From: Gordionus sp. m RMFG-2023
Lineage: Eukaryota; Nematomorpha; Gordioida; Chordodea; Parachordodidae
Assembly: GCF_954871325.1 (NCBI RefSeq)
Contig: NC_088775.1
Location: forward strand, 80,453,561-80,517,560
Direction: 5' to 3'
DNA: 64,000 bases
Position 1 is the stretch's first letter, and every line of letters starts with the position of its first letter. The translations under genes and the position numbers were made by a program. This document shows positions 46,440-55,933 of the stretch, in pieces. The notes under the pieces are model-generated. The model was not told where the DNA came from. It was given only the letters and a program-made list of their open reading frames with translations, and made no database searches.

Positions 46440-47710
46440 TATCCTAAAATTTTGAAAAATATTTTCGAGTATGAAATGGCAGAAGCATATTTAGGATTCG
46501 TTTCACATGTAGGAAATCTACTTCATGCAGTTAATATTCAGTTGCAATCAGAATATTCTTTATTAAAAATGATTCACAAAATCATGCTACAGCTCTGTTC
46601 CTCTCTACATTTAAAAATTGACAATAAATTTTATGGCGCTATTGCTAAAAATATTTTATTAAAATGTTCAAATAATACTCTAATTAATACATTTTTAAAT
46701 GAAGCACATATTTTTATTAACACAATTTTAGAATATTTACAATCAAAATTTGATTTTAGTAACTCTATTTACAAATATATAAATATTATGACCTTGGAAC
46801 AGAAACCATCAATTGATGGTTTATATAATTTAATAAATATATTAAAAATACTGACTGACATTGATGTCGTGTTTGAGGAGATTGTAATTCTCTCTATTTT
46901 TATGATTTGCCAAAATACTTAAAGTTAGATGGTCTAAAAGCAGAGGAGAAATTGGTAGAATTTTTTCGTAATAACGATAAATCTCCATGCTTGGAAAAAA
47001 TACGCGAGTATGTCTTCACTTTACTTAATTCTAATGCCTCATCGAGTGCATTTTTAGCCTGATGAGGACTGTCTGGAAAAAGAGAGAAATCGGATTGCTT
47101 TAACAACATTAGAGGCCGAGCTAATGGTTAAACAAATATATAATATGTCACGCCATTAATTTTATAAATATCTCTTAAACGACGATAAACATTTAGTTCT
47201 ATAATTTAAATCTCAAATAAAATATAATTAAGTTTTAGCAATGGCGCCATAAAATTTATTGTCAATTTTTAACTGTAAAAATGAACACATCTGCAGCATA
47301 ATTTTGTGAATTTTTGTTAAGAATCTTCTGATTGCAACTACACATTAACAGCATGTAGTAGATTTCATACATGTGAAATCATTCCTAAATATACCTTTTA
47401 ATAGAGATATTGAAACGACCTTAATTTTGTTGAAATAGCGGAGAATATTTCTCCTATTAGATGCATCTGTTAGAATTGCATATGTATGCCCATATTTAAA
47501 TCGTCAATTGACCTCCTGGATTTAGGTCCTAAAACATTGATGATAGCCTTGCTCATTTTTTTCATTTATATTAGAGTCGTTAAATATTATGGGAAAAAGA
47601 TTCTACCAACATTGTGTTGATAAGTATCTCTGTGAATATTGTACTACAAGATAAGTGATTACAATTGCCGCAACTGTAGTTGCATCTGTATTATTTCTTA
47701 TTTATGGAGT

Positions 47711-48032
47711 ACCCTATTACCTATTTAAACGTGATACGGGATAATTAAGCGCCTATCCTTATAATGTTATACACACACGGTACATTTCCAATTGCGGTCG
47801 TTTTGCGGGACATTCGCTTAAAATATATTTTTAATTGTAAAATTAAAATCGTTTATTTTTATAAAATTTTATCTTGTTTATATTCTTTTATATTTAAAAA
47901 AGATCGTTGGTTTTTTTATAAATTAATATATTTTAATAAATCAAGATGTTTTTTTATTTTGAAAAATAATTACCGACTTTGTATTTATATAAACTAATTT
48001 TAAAAGATAATAGGTGGATTTTTTAGCAATTT
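47711..48032. other. AT-rich spacer
   Basis: A 77-aa plus ORF (47764-47997) is low-complexity hydrophobic sequence and not supported as a gene. Nothing else is seen. Confidence 0.4.
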
Positions 48033-48281
48033 TTATATTTCAACCGCAATTTTCATATTCATTTTAATTTTTGATGGAAAAAGCGACAAAATAAATCTGG
48101 GCGGTCGTCTGGAGAGGAAATAATTAATGTATAATTTCATATCATTTAGGGTTGTAGAAGAAAGTAATGACGGATTACCAAAGCAGTGTACAAAACACAT
48201 TACGTCCTGATAGATGATATGCCTATGCCTTGGGATACTGATAAAAGAAGGACTCAAAACGATATTTCTCAATGTCAGCAT
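48033..48281 (-). mobile_element. Helitron Rep (helicase-like N-terminal) fragment
   Basis: The minus-strand translation contains PRHRHIIYQDVMCFVHCFGN followed by PSLLSSTTLNDMKLYI and LSRRPPRFILSLFPSKI. This follows the Helitron replication-initiator pattern YQDAMAIVxxFGxPDLFITxTxNPxWxEI...DRPDLVxRVFxxK. Only about 60 residues are preserved, with substitutions at several key positions, so it is a scrap of a rolling-circle transposon. No Helitron ends were identified. Confidence 0.55.
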
Positions 48282-49095
48282 TGGTATCCCCCTCTAAAAT
48301 AGAATCATGAACGACAATGTTAACTTAACCATAAAACGGTCGTAAGTATTGTTATAAAGGCCACGACAGAAATACTGCATATTTTTCCATTTACAATAAT
48401 AAAGTTGATGAAATTGGCCGTACTGTACATTCAAGTTTGAATATTCCTCTAAATATTCATGAAAGTTTCTCAGAGAATCGGATAAAGTAATATTTATATT
48501 AACTCCTAGTGAAGTGAATGATAGTACGGAATTAAATGCTTATATTTGTTAAAAAATAGGCAGAGGTGGCATAGGGATTGTGGTAGTGGTGAAAGAAATA
48601 TCATTTGGAGAACTGGATGAAAATAAAATAAACATAGATATTAAACATAAGATAAAAAATAAATCTCCAGAGGAGTTAATTTCAAGCGTAGTTCTTTATT
48701 ATTTTGGCTACCAGTACCTCTAGAACGGGTAAGGCGTTTGTTTAATCATTATTTTATTTGCTTATCTTTAATAATAGATTCATCATGTTTTGTGCAATGT
48801 GAGGGATTAAGGTTGGATTAACCTAGACAAATAAAGAAATCAGGCAAAAATATAAATAAACTATTGTTGAAATTAAACAAACATTAAAATAATGTAAACC
48901 AGTAGTAACCCCCCTGCGAAAATTTACTTGCTTCTTTATTTATTAAGCTATATCGGATCACAAATATGAATAAGCTATATTTGCTATGAAAGCAAATGAA
49001 GATTTCACAAATCATTACACTAAAATAAAATTCATTTAGTACAATAAATTATATAGAGATTAAACTCTAAAATATCTAACGTTATCCTAGTAATA
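48282..49095. other. Unclassified stretch left of the mitochondrial insertion
   Basis: Contains short mixed-composition open stretches on the plus strand (about 48335-48470 and 48550-48720) but no motif I can defend. The right part (from about 48880) may already be mitochondrial (downstream of 16S) but lacks landmarks. Confidence 0.35.
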
Positions 49096-49099
49096 AATT

Positions 49100-49795
49100 T
49101 TAGGTAAATATACACCTCTAAATCCAAAATATAGTACACAAATATTATGTTAACTTAAATTAAATTTAAAGTGATCCTTCTGTTCTTACTATGCTCATTC
49201 AATAAAAGATAGGAACTCTGGCTATTGTCGATCTAAGCTCAAATAATGTATAAATTTAATGGTCTTACAGATCATCGAATAAAACTACTGCATCTTAATG
49301 AAAAATAATTCGACATCGGGGTCGCAAACATTATATAAAATTTACTATATTATCCTGTTAACCCAATGGTAAAATTTCTTAATTTTAGCCCTAATTGCCC
49401 CAACTAACAGAAGCTTTTAGGTTCTTTCCTTCTTTTTATTTATTTTAGGATTTTTTACCTAAAAATTAAATTAATTTTTTATTCCCTAATATAACTTAAA
49501 ATAAGTCCTTGCCATTCATCCTAGTAAACAATTAATTTGCAAATAATTGCTACCTTCTCACGTCAAATTACCATCGTTAATTTATCAATGTGTGGGCAAT
49601 ACTAAAACAATTGCTTTTAGCTAAATATTTGTTAAACCTATATATTTTAATCGAATAAAATAATTAATTCAATAAAAACATTTAAATATATCTTTTTCAT
49701 GTTGAAATAGGTAATCCTTCTTATCTTTATACTATAACCCTTTTCAGGCCATAAAATTAAAATTAAATTTAATTAAATTTTTATTTACATAATTT
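49100..49795 (-). pseudogene. rrnL: Nuclear copy of mitochondrial 16S (large-subunit) rRNA
   Basis: Read on the minus strand, the conserved landmarks occur in order: GGTAATTTGACGTGAGAAGG followed by TAGCA (the CGGTxxxxTGACxGTGCxAAGGTAGCA helix, about 49560); a GATGAATGGC element (about 49515); TTAGTTGGGGCAA (about 49405); GGGTTAACAGGATAAT (the GGGATAACAGCGTAAT site, about 49355); GTTTGCGACCCCGATGTCG (about 49320); and GTTCCTATCTTTTATTG followed by AGTAAGAACAGAAGGATCA (about 49210-49165, the AGTACGAAAGGA region). The gene is short for an animal 16S and slightly diverged. Its setting between nuclear transposons shows it is a NUMT. Confidence 0.88.
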
Positions 49796-49861
49796 ACCTT
49801 TTCAGTGCAAATGAAATGATCTCATATAAAATTACTTAAGCTATATATAATAGGATCTCGA
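49785..49861 (-). pseudogene. Mitochondrial tRNA-Ala (UGC)-like remnant between 12S and 16S
   Basis: The minus strand has a perfect 5-bp anticodon stem and 7-nt loop TTTCA-TTTGCAC-TGAAA at 49800-49816, reading anticodon TGC, preceded by an AGCTTAAG D-arm-like segment. The acceptor stem is not clear because the hAT inserted at 49862 cuts the 5' side. It sits where animal mitochondrial genomes often have a tRNA between the two rRNAs. Confidence 0.4.
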
Positions 49862-51897
49862 CAGTGGCGTCGCTAGGGGGGGGGGCGCAGGGGCTCGAGC
49901 CCCCTGAAAAATTTGAATAGCCCCCTGAAGCAAAAAAAAATTTTTTTAATGGCTCCTTAATATCCCTTTGAAATAAATTTTTTTGATTGCCCACTGAATG
50001 ATTTCTTTTATAATTCTATTGAGTAATATATTGATTTAATTTTATAATTTAAAAATTAATAAGTCTATCTAAATTATTCTTAAATGAATACTATTTTAAT
50101 TATTAGATTAGATTAATACTTATAAATTATATTTTCACTATGTCAGCTTGCAATCAAATTCTGTGTTAAAAATAGAATATTAATATCACTCACTAAATAT
50201 TAATTTAGCATTAACAGTTGAAGCTTTATTCACTTTTATTATTTAAATTATTATATAACCCTAATTAAATAAATATTAATTGAAAATTAACAAATTTAAT
50301 ATTGTAATTAGCCGAGTTCAAAATCCCTAATCAACTATATAATTGATATTTAAATTTTATTACCATGCCTCTTCTTAAAAATATTTTCAAGGTCAAAATT
50401 CAAATAAGTATAAGAGATTTATGTATAAAAATAAGTAAACATATAGTTTATAATCCTCTACTAGATAAAATTGTTATAAAAATTAGGTTAAATACCACTT
50501 TTACAGACGTATTTGACAGTTATATAATATATTACACTTAATATTTTAATTAATCTTACTAATAAAAGATTTTGATAATAAATATAAGTAATATTTACTT
50601 TTAAATATTTAACGCCATCTATTTATTTAGAAATATTTTTTAAAATTTAACATCTTATTATTTATCCCAGAATGAATGTAATAATAAATTAGATAACTTT
50701 TCTTCTACGTGTTTTTAGGAAAGCTATTTTTTTTATTTGAAAAACAGTTTTGAGTTAAATTTTTAATACTAGTATATTTTTGATATTATTACAAACTACT
50801 ACTATTTTAAGATATAATATACCAACTAGAGGTGGTGCGACAATAATATATAAAATCTTAATTAATTTCTTTTATCATATCATATCACTCTAGTTCTTAT
50901 TTTATAGTTACAAAATGTTTCATTTCTAATATGGCATTCCTGCCTTGTAAATAACTTAAGGCTTCAATATATTTGCATAATTTCTTCTAAAGATTTTTAG
51001 TGTTTTTGTTTTATCAATTTATCTAGCATATAAAATTCTGATAATAGTTAATATAGTGAGTGTCATAGCTATGACTGCGAATTAAACAGCATCTATTATT
51101 TGTGTGGCTATGTAATTTAAGATTATTATTACAGCTGCTGAGAGCATATGATTGCATATTTTATAAGCAATAATGGTCAACTGTGTAGTTGTTTATATAT
51201 CATTAAAAATGGACGATAATCTTTTAGAAATTTAATATCTCACAATTTTTTTCTCAATTACTTATCAAGTTTCCATCATGTCATTTAAGAGGAAGCTCTA
51301 ACCACCATACAGTTTTATGATTTGGATTGGTCGTTTATATTCTCTTTTCCAAGAATTGTTGATTTGGTTAGGTCTATAAATTTTTCCTTATTAGTCCATT
51401 TTATAAAACTTGTCAAAAATGGTAACAGAGTGTTATATTAGTATCTTGACCTTTTGTCAATGTAAGTTGCTAATTTTATAATATGTAGTTTTTAAAACCA
51501 TTATCAATTGAGGCATATGTATGAAATAATTAACCTTTTTTATCATTAGTAATTCTTTAGACGCAAAATTTTTTTATATCAGCAATTGAAAATATTTTAT
51601 ACTGTAATAAATAGATTTTGTATTAAAAAATATTTTTAGAAATGTCTTATATTGTTTTAATTATTTATATGCTAGTTTATTTTGTATACATAATATAATA
51701 AATGACAAAATATGAAATTCAGAATAAATATTCAGAGTTAGCAAATTTTTAAAAAGTATAATATATTAATATAAAACCCGGCTGAAGGCCGGGCAAAATC
51801 GGGCCGAAGGCCCGCAAATAGGGGGTATGGGGGCAAAGCCCCCCATATAGTTTTTTTTAGTTGAGCCCCCTGAGATTGTAAAAGCTAGCGACCCCTG
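49862..51897. mobile_element. Complete 2036-bp non-autonomous hAT inserted in the mitochondrial insertion
   Basis: Ends CAGTGGCGTCGCTAG and CTAGCGACCCCTG are flanked by the exact 8-bp duplication GATCTCGA (49854-49861 and 51898-51905). The left end has a 12-G run and GCGCAGGGGCTCGAGCCCCC; the right end has a CCCGGC/GCCGGGC-rich subterminal region (51778-51845). No transposase is encoded. Related fragments are at 6091-6510 and 9054-9130. Removing it rejoins the mitochondrial sequence. Confidence 0.94.
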
Positions 51898-52530
51898 GAT
51901 CTCGAGAAATTACTTTTACTTGTGCCTTAGGGAATGAGGGCTATATATGTATAGTTTAGAGCCTAGTCATCAAAACACTTTTATTTTAATTACTTCTAAA
52001 TCCTACAATTTTAGTATTAACTAACTTTAACTAGTTCAAATTATATCATATAAATATAAGGTACCCCACTTAATTCTAAATATCCTAAACTTTGACTTAA
52101 AATTTATTCTGTAAAATATTTATTTTTAATTTTTTAACAAAAAATATATTTAACTGCAATACATAAAGAAAATTCTAGACAAAGTTAAAGGCGTACTGGT
52201 CGTAATACGCTAGATCCTCTAGTAGGAATAAACCACCACCAACTTTTAAGTTTCAAATTATATTTAGGTAAATAAAATATTTTACTTAAAATAATAGGGT
52301 ATATAATCCTAGTTTTAAATGGTTATAAGATATGAATTTAGGGATTAGACTTCCTTAAGATTTTAAATCCAGGTTTACTAAAAATAAATTAAATCTTTTG
52401 TATAACCGCTAATGCTGAAACCTTTTAAGACTTATATTTACTAAATCTTAATGAAAAGTCATTTAATTTATAATGAAAATTAATTTTATAATAGAGTATA
52501 AATATATAAAGAAAATTTTTTAACTAACTC
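51898..52530 (-). pseudogene. rrnS: Nuclear copy of mitochondrial 12S (small-subunit) rRNA
   Basis: On the minus strand: TTCAGCATTAGCGGTTATAC (the GTGCCAGCxxxCGCGGTTA site, about 52420), AAACTAGGATTATATACCCT (about 52315-52297), and AACTTAAAAGTTGGTGGTGG followed by TTTATTCCTACTAGAGGATC (the AACTCAAAGGACTTGGCGGT region, about 52250-52210). These are the best-conserved 12S landmarks, in the right order and spacing. The 5' end is cut by a LINE-tail scrap at about 52540. The 3' end lies close to the hAT insertion. With 16S and ND1 this is one NUMT transcribed 12S to 16S. Confidence 0.9.
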
Positions 52531-52539
52531 TTACTAAAT

Positions 52540-52700
52540 TAAAACTATCTGCTGAATATTATCAGCAATATAAGATTTTCCATCTGATTTTTAAATAGTT
52601 TAAAATTTTTCAAAAGGTGGTATACAAATAAATTATTATTCTGGCATCCCCTTCCTTTACACTATGGCATCTTTCTTACTAAATATTAAAAATCATGATT
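52540..52700 (-). mobile_element. 3'-UTR fragment of the RTE-like LINE
   Basis: On the minus strand TGTAAAGGAAGGGGATGCCA and the sequence through TATATTGCTGATAATATTCAGC match the 3' UTR of the LINE at 42070-42200 (AAAGGAAGGGGATTCC through TATATTGCTGAGGATATTCAGC). Only the last about 150 bp are present, as expected for a severely 5'-truncated insertion. Confidence 0.75.
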
Positions 52701-52734
52701 TAATTATGGAATAATAGGTAATCATAATTAAAGT

Positions 52735-52830
52735 AAGCTATTTTCTGAATCTTATGAGCAATATATGATTTGAATCTGATTTTAAAATAGTTAAAAAATT
52801 TTAAAAGGGGATACATCATTGTGGTGAGTA
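52735..52830 (-). mobile_element. Second short LINE 3'-UTR fragment
   Basis: A diverged copy of the end of the previous fragment (minus-strand TATCCCCTTTTAAAATTTTT, then AACTATTTTAAAATCAGATT), 190 bp further on. It may be a tandem 3' end or an independent insertion. Confidence 0.55.
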
Positions 52831-53409
52831 TGTAGATAGTTAGACCATATTATTTTATTTATGCAAATATTTCTTGTTATGAGTTCGTTTAATTATATTA
52901 TAATAATTATCGATATATTCAAATTTTTCTTATTATAAGTATGTTTAATTATATTATAATATTTGTCGATATATTCAAATTTTATGTTGTGTAATTTTCA
53001 TGTTTAACGGTAGATTATATTTATGATAAACAGAAAAAAGCAAATTGAAAATAGATTTGAATATTTAGTTTTTTTTAGTTTATAAATTGTTTAAATATAT
53101 TTTTGAATAGCGATAACTGTAAATAATTTAATTCTAATTTTTTACCATTATAGACAATTAAACTTTTTATGATAATTTTTTCTAAATTTTATATTTGATT
53201 CATTATCGAAATAAAATCGTCAAGTTCATTAATTCGTTTTCTTTTTATATTATATATATATTTATCCTAATTTATTTAAATATATTTTATTCTTTCTTTT
53301 ATTTAGATTCCACTATAATAAGAATTCTAAGTGAGAGATCTAATTAACATCGATAATAAATTAATCAACTTTCTATACACAACATCAACTCAAGTTTGCA
53401 CTCACTTGC
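52831..53409. other. AT-rich stretch within the mitochondrial insertion zone
   Basis: Contains two similar TATAATTATCGATATATTCAA-like words (about 52897-52921 and 52959-52981; quoted loosely), possibly a degraded direct repeat. It lies between 12S and ND1 remnants, where a control region could be, but there is no landmark to prove that. Confidence 0.35.
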
Positions 53410-53475
53410 AACAATCATTAAATTATTTTTCTGGCATCCCCTATCTATATCCTGCTGACATTAATTGTTAAAAAA
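53410..53475 (-). mobile_element. Third LINE 3'-UTR scrap
   Basis: Minus-strand GATAGGGGATGCCAGAAAAA followed by TAATTTAATGAT matches the LINE 3' UTR at about 42085-42108. It lies just downstream of the ND1 fragment. Confidence 0.6.
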
Positions 53476-53660
53476 ACTTAGTAAAGTATCCCTTAGATTA
53501 TCAAATTATTAAAATCCATAGTCTTATAATTATAATATAAGGTAATAACTCCCCTACGAAATTATAAACTTATCATATCAAAATCGATTGTATAACACAA
53601 GAATAAACAAAAATATAAAAGAAAATAATCTTGAGAGATAAATGACTATTCTTGAGCCTC

Positions 53661-53900
53661 TCACAACTCATTCTCACTGCTTGTGAGAATCATATAATTC
53701 TCACAAGTAATGAGAAATAGTATAATCGAAATATACACCGCTATAAAAATTAAAGCAAAATGACTTGAATAAAATTCAACAACTCCTAACAATTCTGACT
53801 CTCCTTCTATTAAGTCAAAAGGAGTTCTGTACATCTCAGCCAATGAACAAATCAAGAAAGATACTAACAAATATAAACAAATAAATAGATATATTTATTA
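53661..53900 (-). pseudogene. nad1: Nuclear copy of part of mitochondrial NADH dehydrogenase subunit 1
   Basis: Complex I membrane subunit fragment. The frame reads LAEMYRTPFDLIEGESELLG then VVEFYSSHFALIFIAVYISI, matching the ND1 pattern LAExNRTPFDLxEGESELVSGFNVEYSSxxFALIFxAEY. About 75 residues are present between hydrophobic helices; both ends of ND1 are missing. The EGESEL form is bilaterian-type (cnidarian and sponge ND1 usually reads EAEAEL). The conserved Arg before TPFD is encoded AGA (53826-53828). Confidence 0.9.
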
Positions 53901-54129
53901 AAAATAAAAACTTCATAAACTCATAACTTATTACCAACACCTATTAATAAAAAAATTAAACTCATAAGAAACAGCTTGTCTCACTGCTTGCATGCCCTCC
54001 CCCTCCCCAATAGAAAAAATTTTGAGTTGCTAGCCAATCCTCCCATTATAAAAAAAGTATGCACTCACTCCTATTAGGATAATAAATATTAATAATATTA
54101 GTATAATAAATACTAATAATGGGTAATCA

Positions 54130-54375
54130 TTTATTAGAGCAAAAGATCCTCTTGGGCTAGCACAAAAGGACTAAATAAAATCCTAGTATAGGATTGGTGT
54201 AGCGATTCATGGATGTCATCAAATATAAGTATATATAAACATCCATTGGAGAACACCTTGATGGCATCTATGAATGGCTGCACCAATCGACTAGAACTTT
54301 ATTTAATTTTTTTCGAGTTTGTGCTGATCCAAGGATATTTTGCTCTGATAAGTTATAAAAAGATATCCCTACTAA
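54130..54375. repeat. About 245-bp foldback (imperfect palindrome)
   Basis: The left arm (from about 54138: TTAGAGCAAAAGATCC, later GATTGGTGTAGCGATTCAT and GGATGTCATCAA) is repeated inverted on the right (TTGATGGCATCTATGAATGG, then CTGCACCAATC and on to GGATATTTTGCTCTGATAA near 54350). The centre is near 54240 with a loop of about 35 nt. Non-coding. It could be a MITE-like foldback element inserted beside the NUMT. Confidence 0.85.
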
Positions 54376-54696
54376 AAGATCCTTGGGTCAGCCTTGAAAA
54401 GGACCATAATCTATAGACCAAAATAGACTCATCAAAATCTTAACTTTTGGGCATAAAATCTGTCACAATAAACTTCCTAAAGGAAGGGAATGCCAGCTTT
54501 GCCGGTCTCATCACCATCCCATTCTTTCTCTCTTCCATTTTTCTCTCACATCTCATTCCATTTGGACAATGATATTTAACAAATCCGTTGGGAAACAAAC
54601 TAATGCCTCAGGCTGTAAGATTGATGCTACTTAAGTATTCAAACAAAGATGTTCAACCAAGCTACGGAAAAGCAACTATTACCATCATATGGGATT

Positions 54697-55030
54697 CAAT
54701 GACATATATAATACCTAGACTGACGATTCATTTATTAAAATGCATTTTTAAGTGTCGTTAAAACAAATCAGCTGGACCCGCCATTTTGGTAACACATATA
54801 GTAACTCTTCTCATGTTAAATACTACTAATAAATTGATAACTTGCTTCCTTATTATCTTGATGATCCGGTAATTCTTTAATAAAGTTTGCATCAGATATA
54901 GGAATAAATTAGGCTTTCGTTTAAAATTTTAATAAAGATTAGTGTAACCAAGATGGCGTCAAGCTCATTTGCATTGATGTACACATTTAATGAATGAATC
55001 GTCAGTCTAGGTATTATATATGTCATTGTT
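54697..55030. repeat. Inverted-repeat element of about 330 bp (ends CAATGACATATATAATACC)
   Basis: Left CAATGACATATATAATACC then TAGACTGACGATTCATT (54697 onward) and the same sequence inverted at the right (to about 55030) match perfectly over about 36 bp. Looser similarity continues inward to GCCATTTTGGTAACAC versus GCCATCTTGGTTACAC. Non-coding, MITE-like; the target duplication is unclear. Confidence 0.8.
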
Positions 55031-55719
55031 GGATTATAATGACCGACAACTAGGAGATATTTAAATCAGAGTTGTTAAAGTAGCGCGCTAACTTTCTTGG
55101 TAGCTATAGCTAATAGCGGCTACTTTTTTTGTAATTATTTAATTTTTAGCGCGCTACTTTTTGAAAGTAGCTAAGTAGCCCTACTTCGCTACTTTTAAAA
55201 ATATAATGAAGGTAAGTGTAAATATGAAAATTTAAATTAATATCATAATTAATTATAATTTTTATGATTTATATTTAATTTTGAAATTAAAATATAATTT
55301 CGATTTGTAATTTATATTTTCATTTGTATTATAAACCTAAATCACGTGTTAATAATTTAAAATGTCATCGCCTATGGATATCCAAGTCGTTTAAAGTGAT
55401 TCAGACAATGATATTAATGAAATGGAAGATACCAGGGAAAAAATGTTCTTAATAGCTATAATACAAATTTCCCATTCCCTAGATTTGAAATTTTTTTAAA
55501 ATAAATATATAACCAAAACTGGTTTCAAATTTATTTGTTTTCCTCAAATCAATCCAGTAGCTATAACCTCAAGAAACACCTAAAGGTAAATTGTCATTTT
55601 TACATTCTAATAATATTTATTTTATAAGACTGTTCATGGGTTTTAAGGAAATCGAGAAACATCTAAATAATTTTGGTATAGGCGAATCTACATCCAAAAA
55701 GACTAATTAAATTCAAACC

Positions 55720-55933
55720 TGTTGATTGATCATATATAAATTTAAAGAATTAATCTTAAATTTGAATAGTTAATCTTATATTATAAATTGATGTGTTTGA
55801 TATAATTTAACTATTCACAAAAACGTGATATTATATATTTTTCAATTAACTTTTTATATATATATATTATGTTTTTAGATATAGAAGACAATAAAATATT
55901 TTAAAAAATAATTAATTTGAATAGCTTACTTCA
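55720..55933 (+). repeat. Left LTR of the Ty3/gypsy element
   Basis: A 214-bp direct repeat of 61693-61908, differing at very few positions (mainly a TA-run length). Very AT-rich; TATATA runs in the second half may act as the promoter region. Confidence 0.93.

Larger units (their letters stand above)
44990..47710 (+). mobile_element. Decayed hAT transposon with inverted N-terminal arms
   Basis: The plus-strand transposase trace reads: NTDAT...SQSYLSTQCG-like segment (about 45005-45110), a TDASNKGNI-like segment (about 45250), then across the nested MITE FCADNASVNFGKNQS (45935-45985), NNELIPIGCICHILHNSCKK (46005-46065), RWLSLIPAIDRILKFYKPLKKYF (46218-46285) and a C-terminal NRIALTTLEAELMVK (about 47090-47135). 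The 47400-47710 region is an inverted second copy of the N-terminal part (45000-45330). Several frame changes make it dead. Outer boundaries are uncertain. Confidence 0.75.

Noticed and set aside
48335-48385. Zinc-knuckle-like CYKGHD segment
   Set aside because: Too short and missing expected cysteines; insufficient to claim a gag-type protein.
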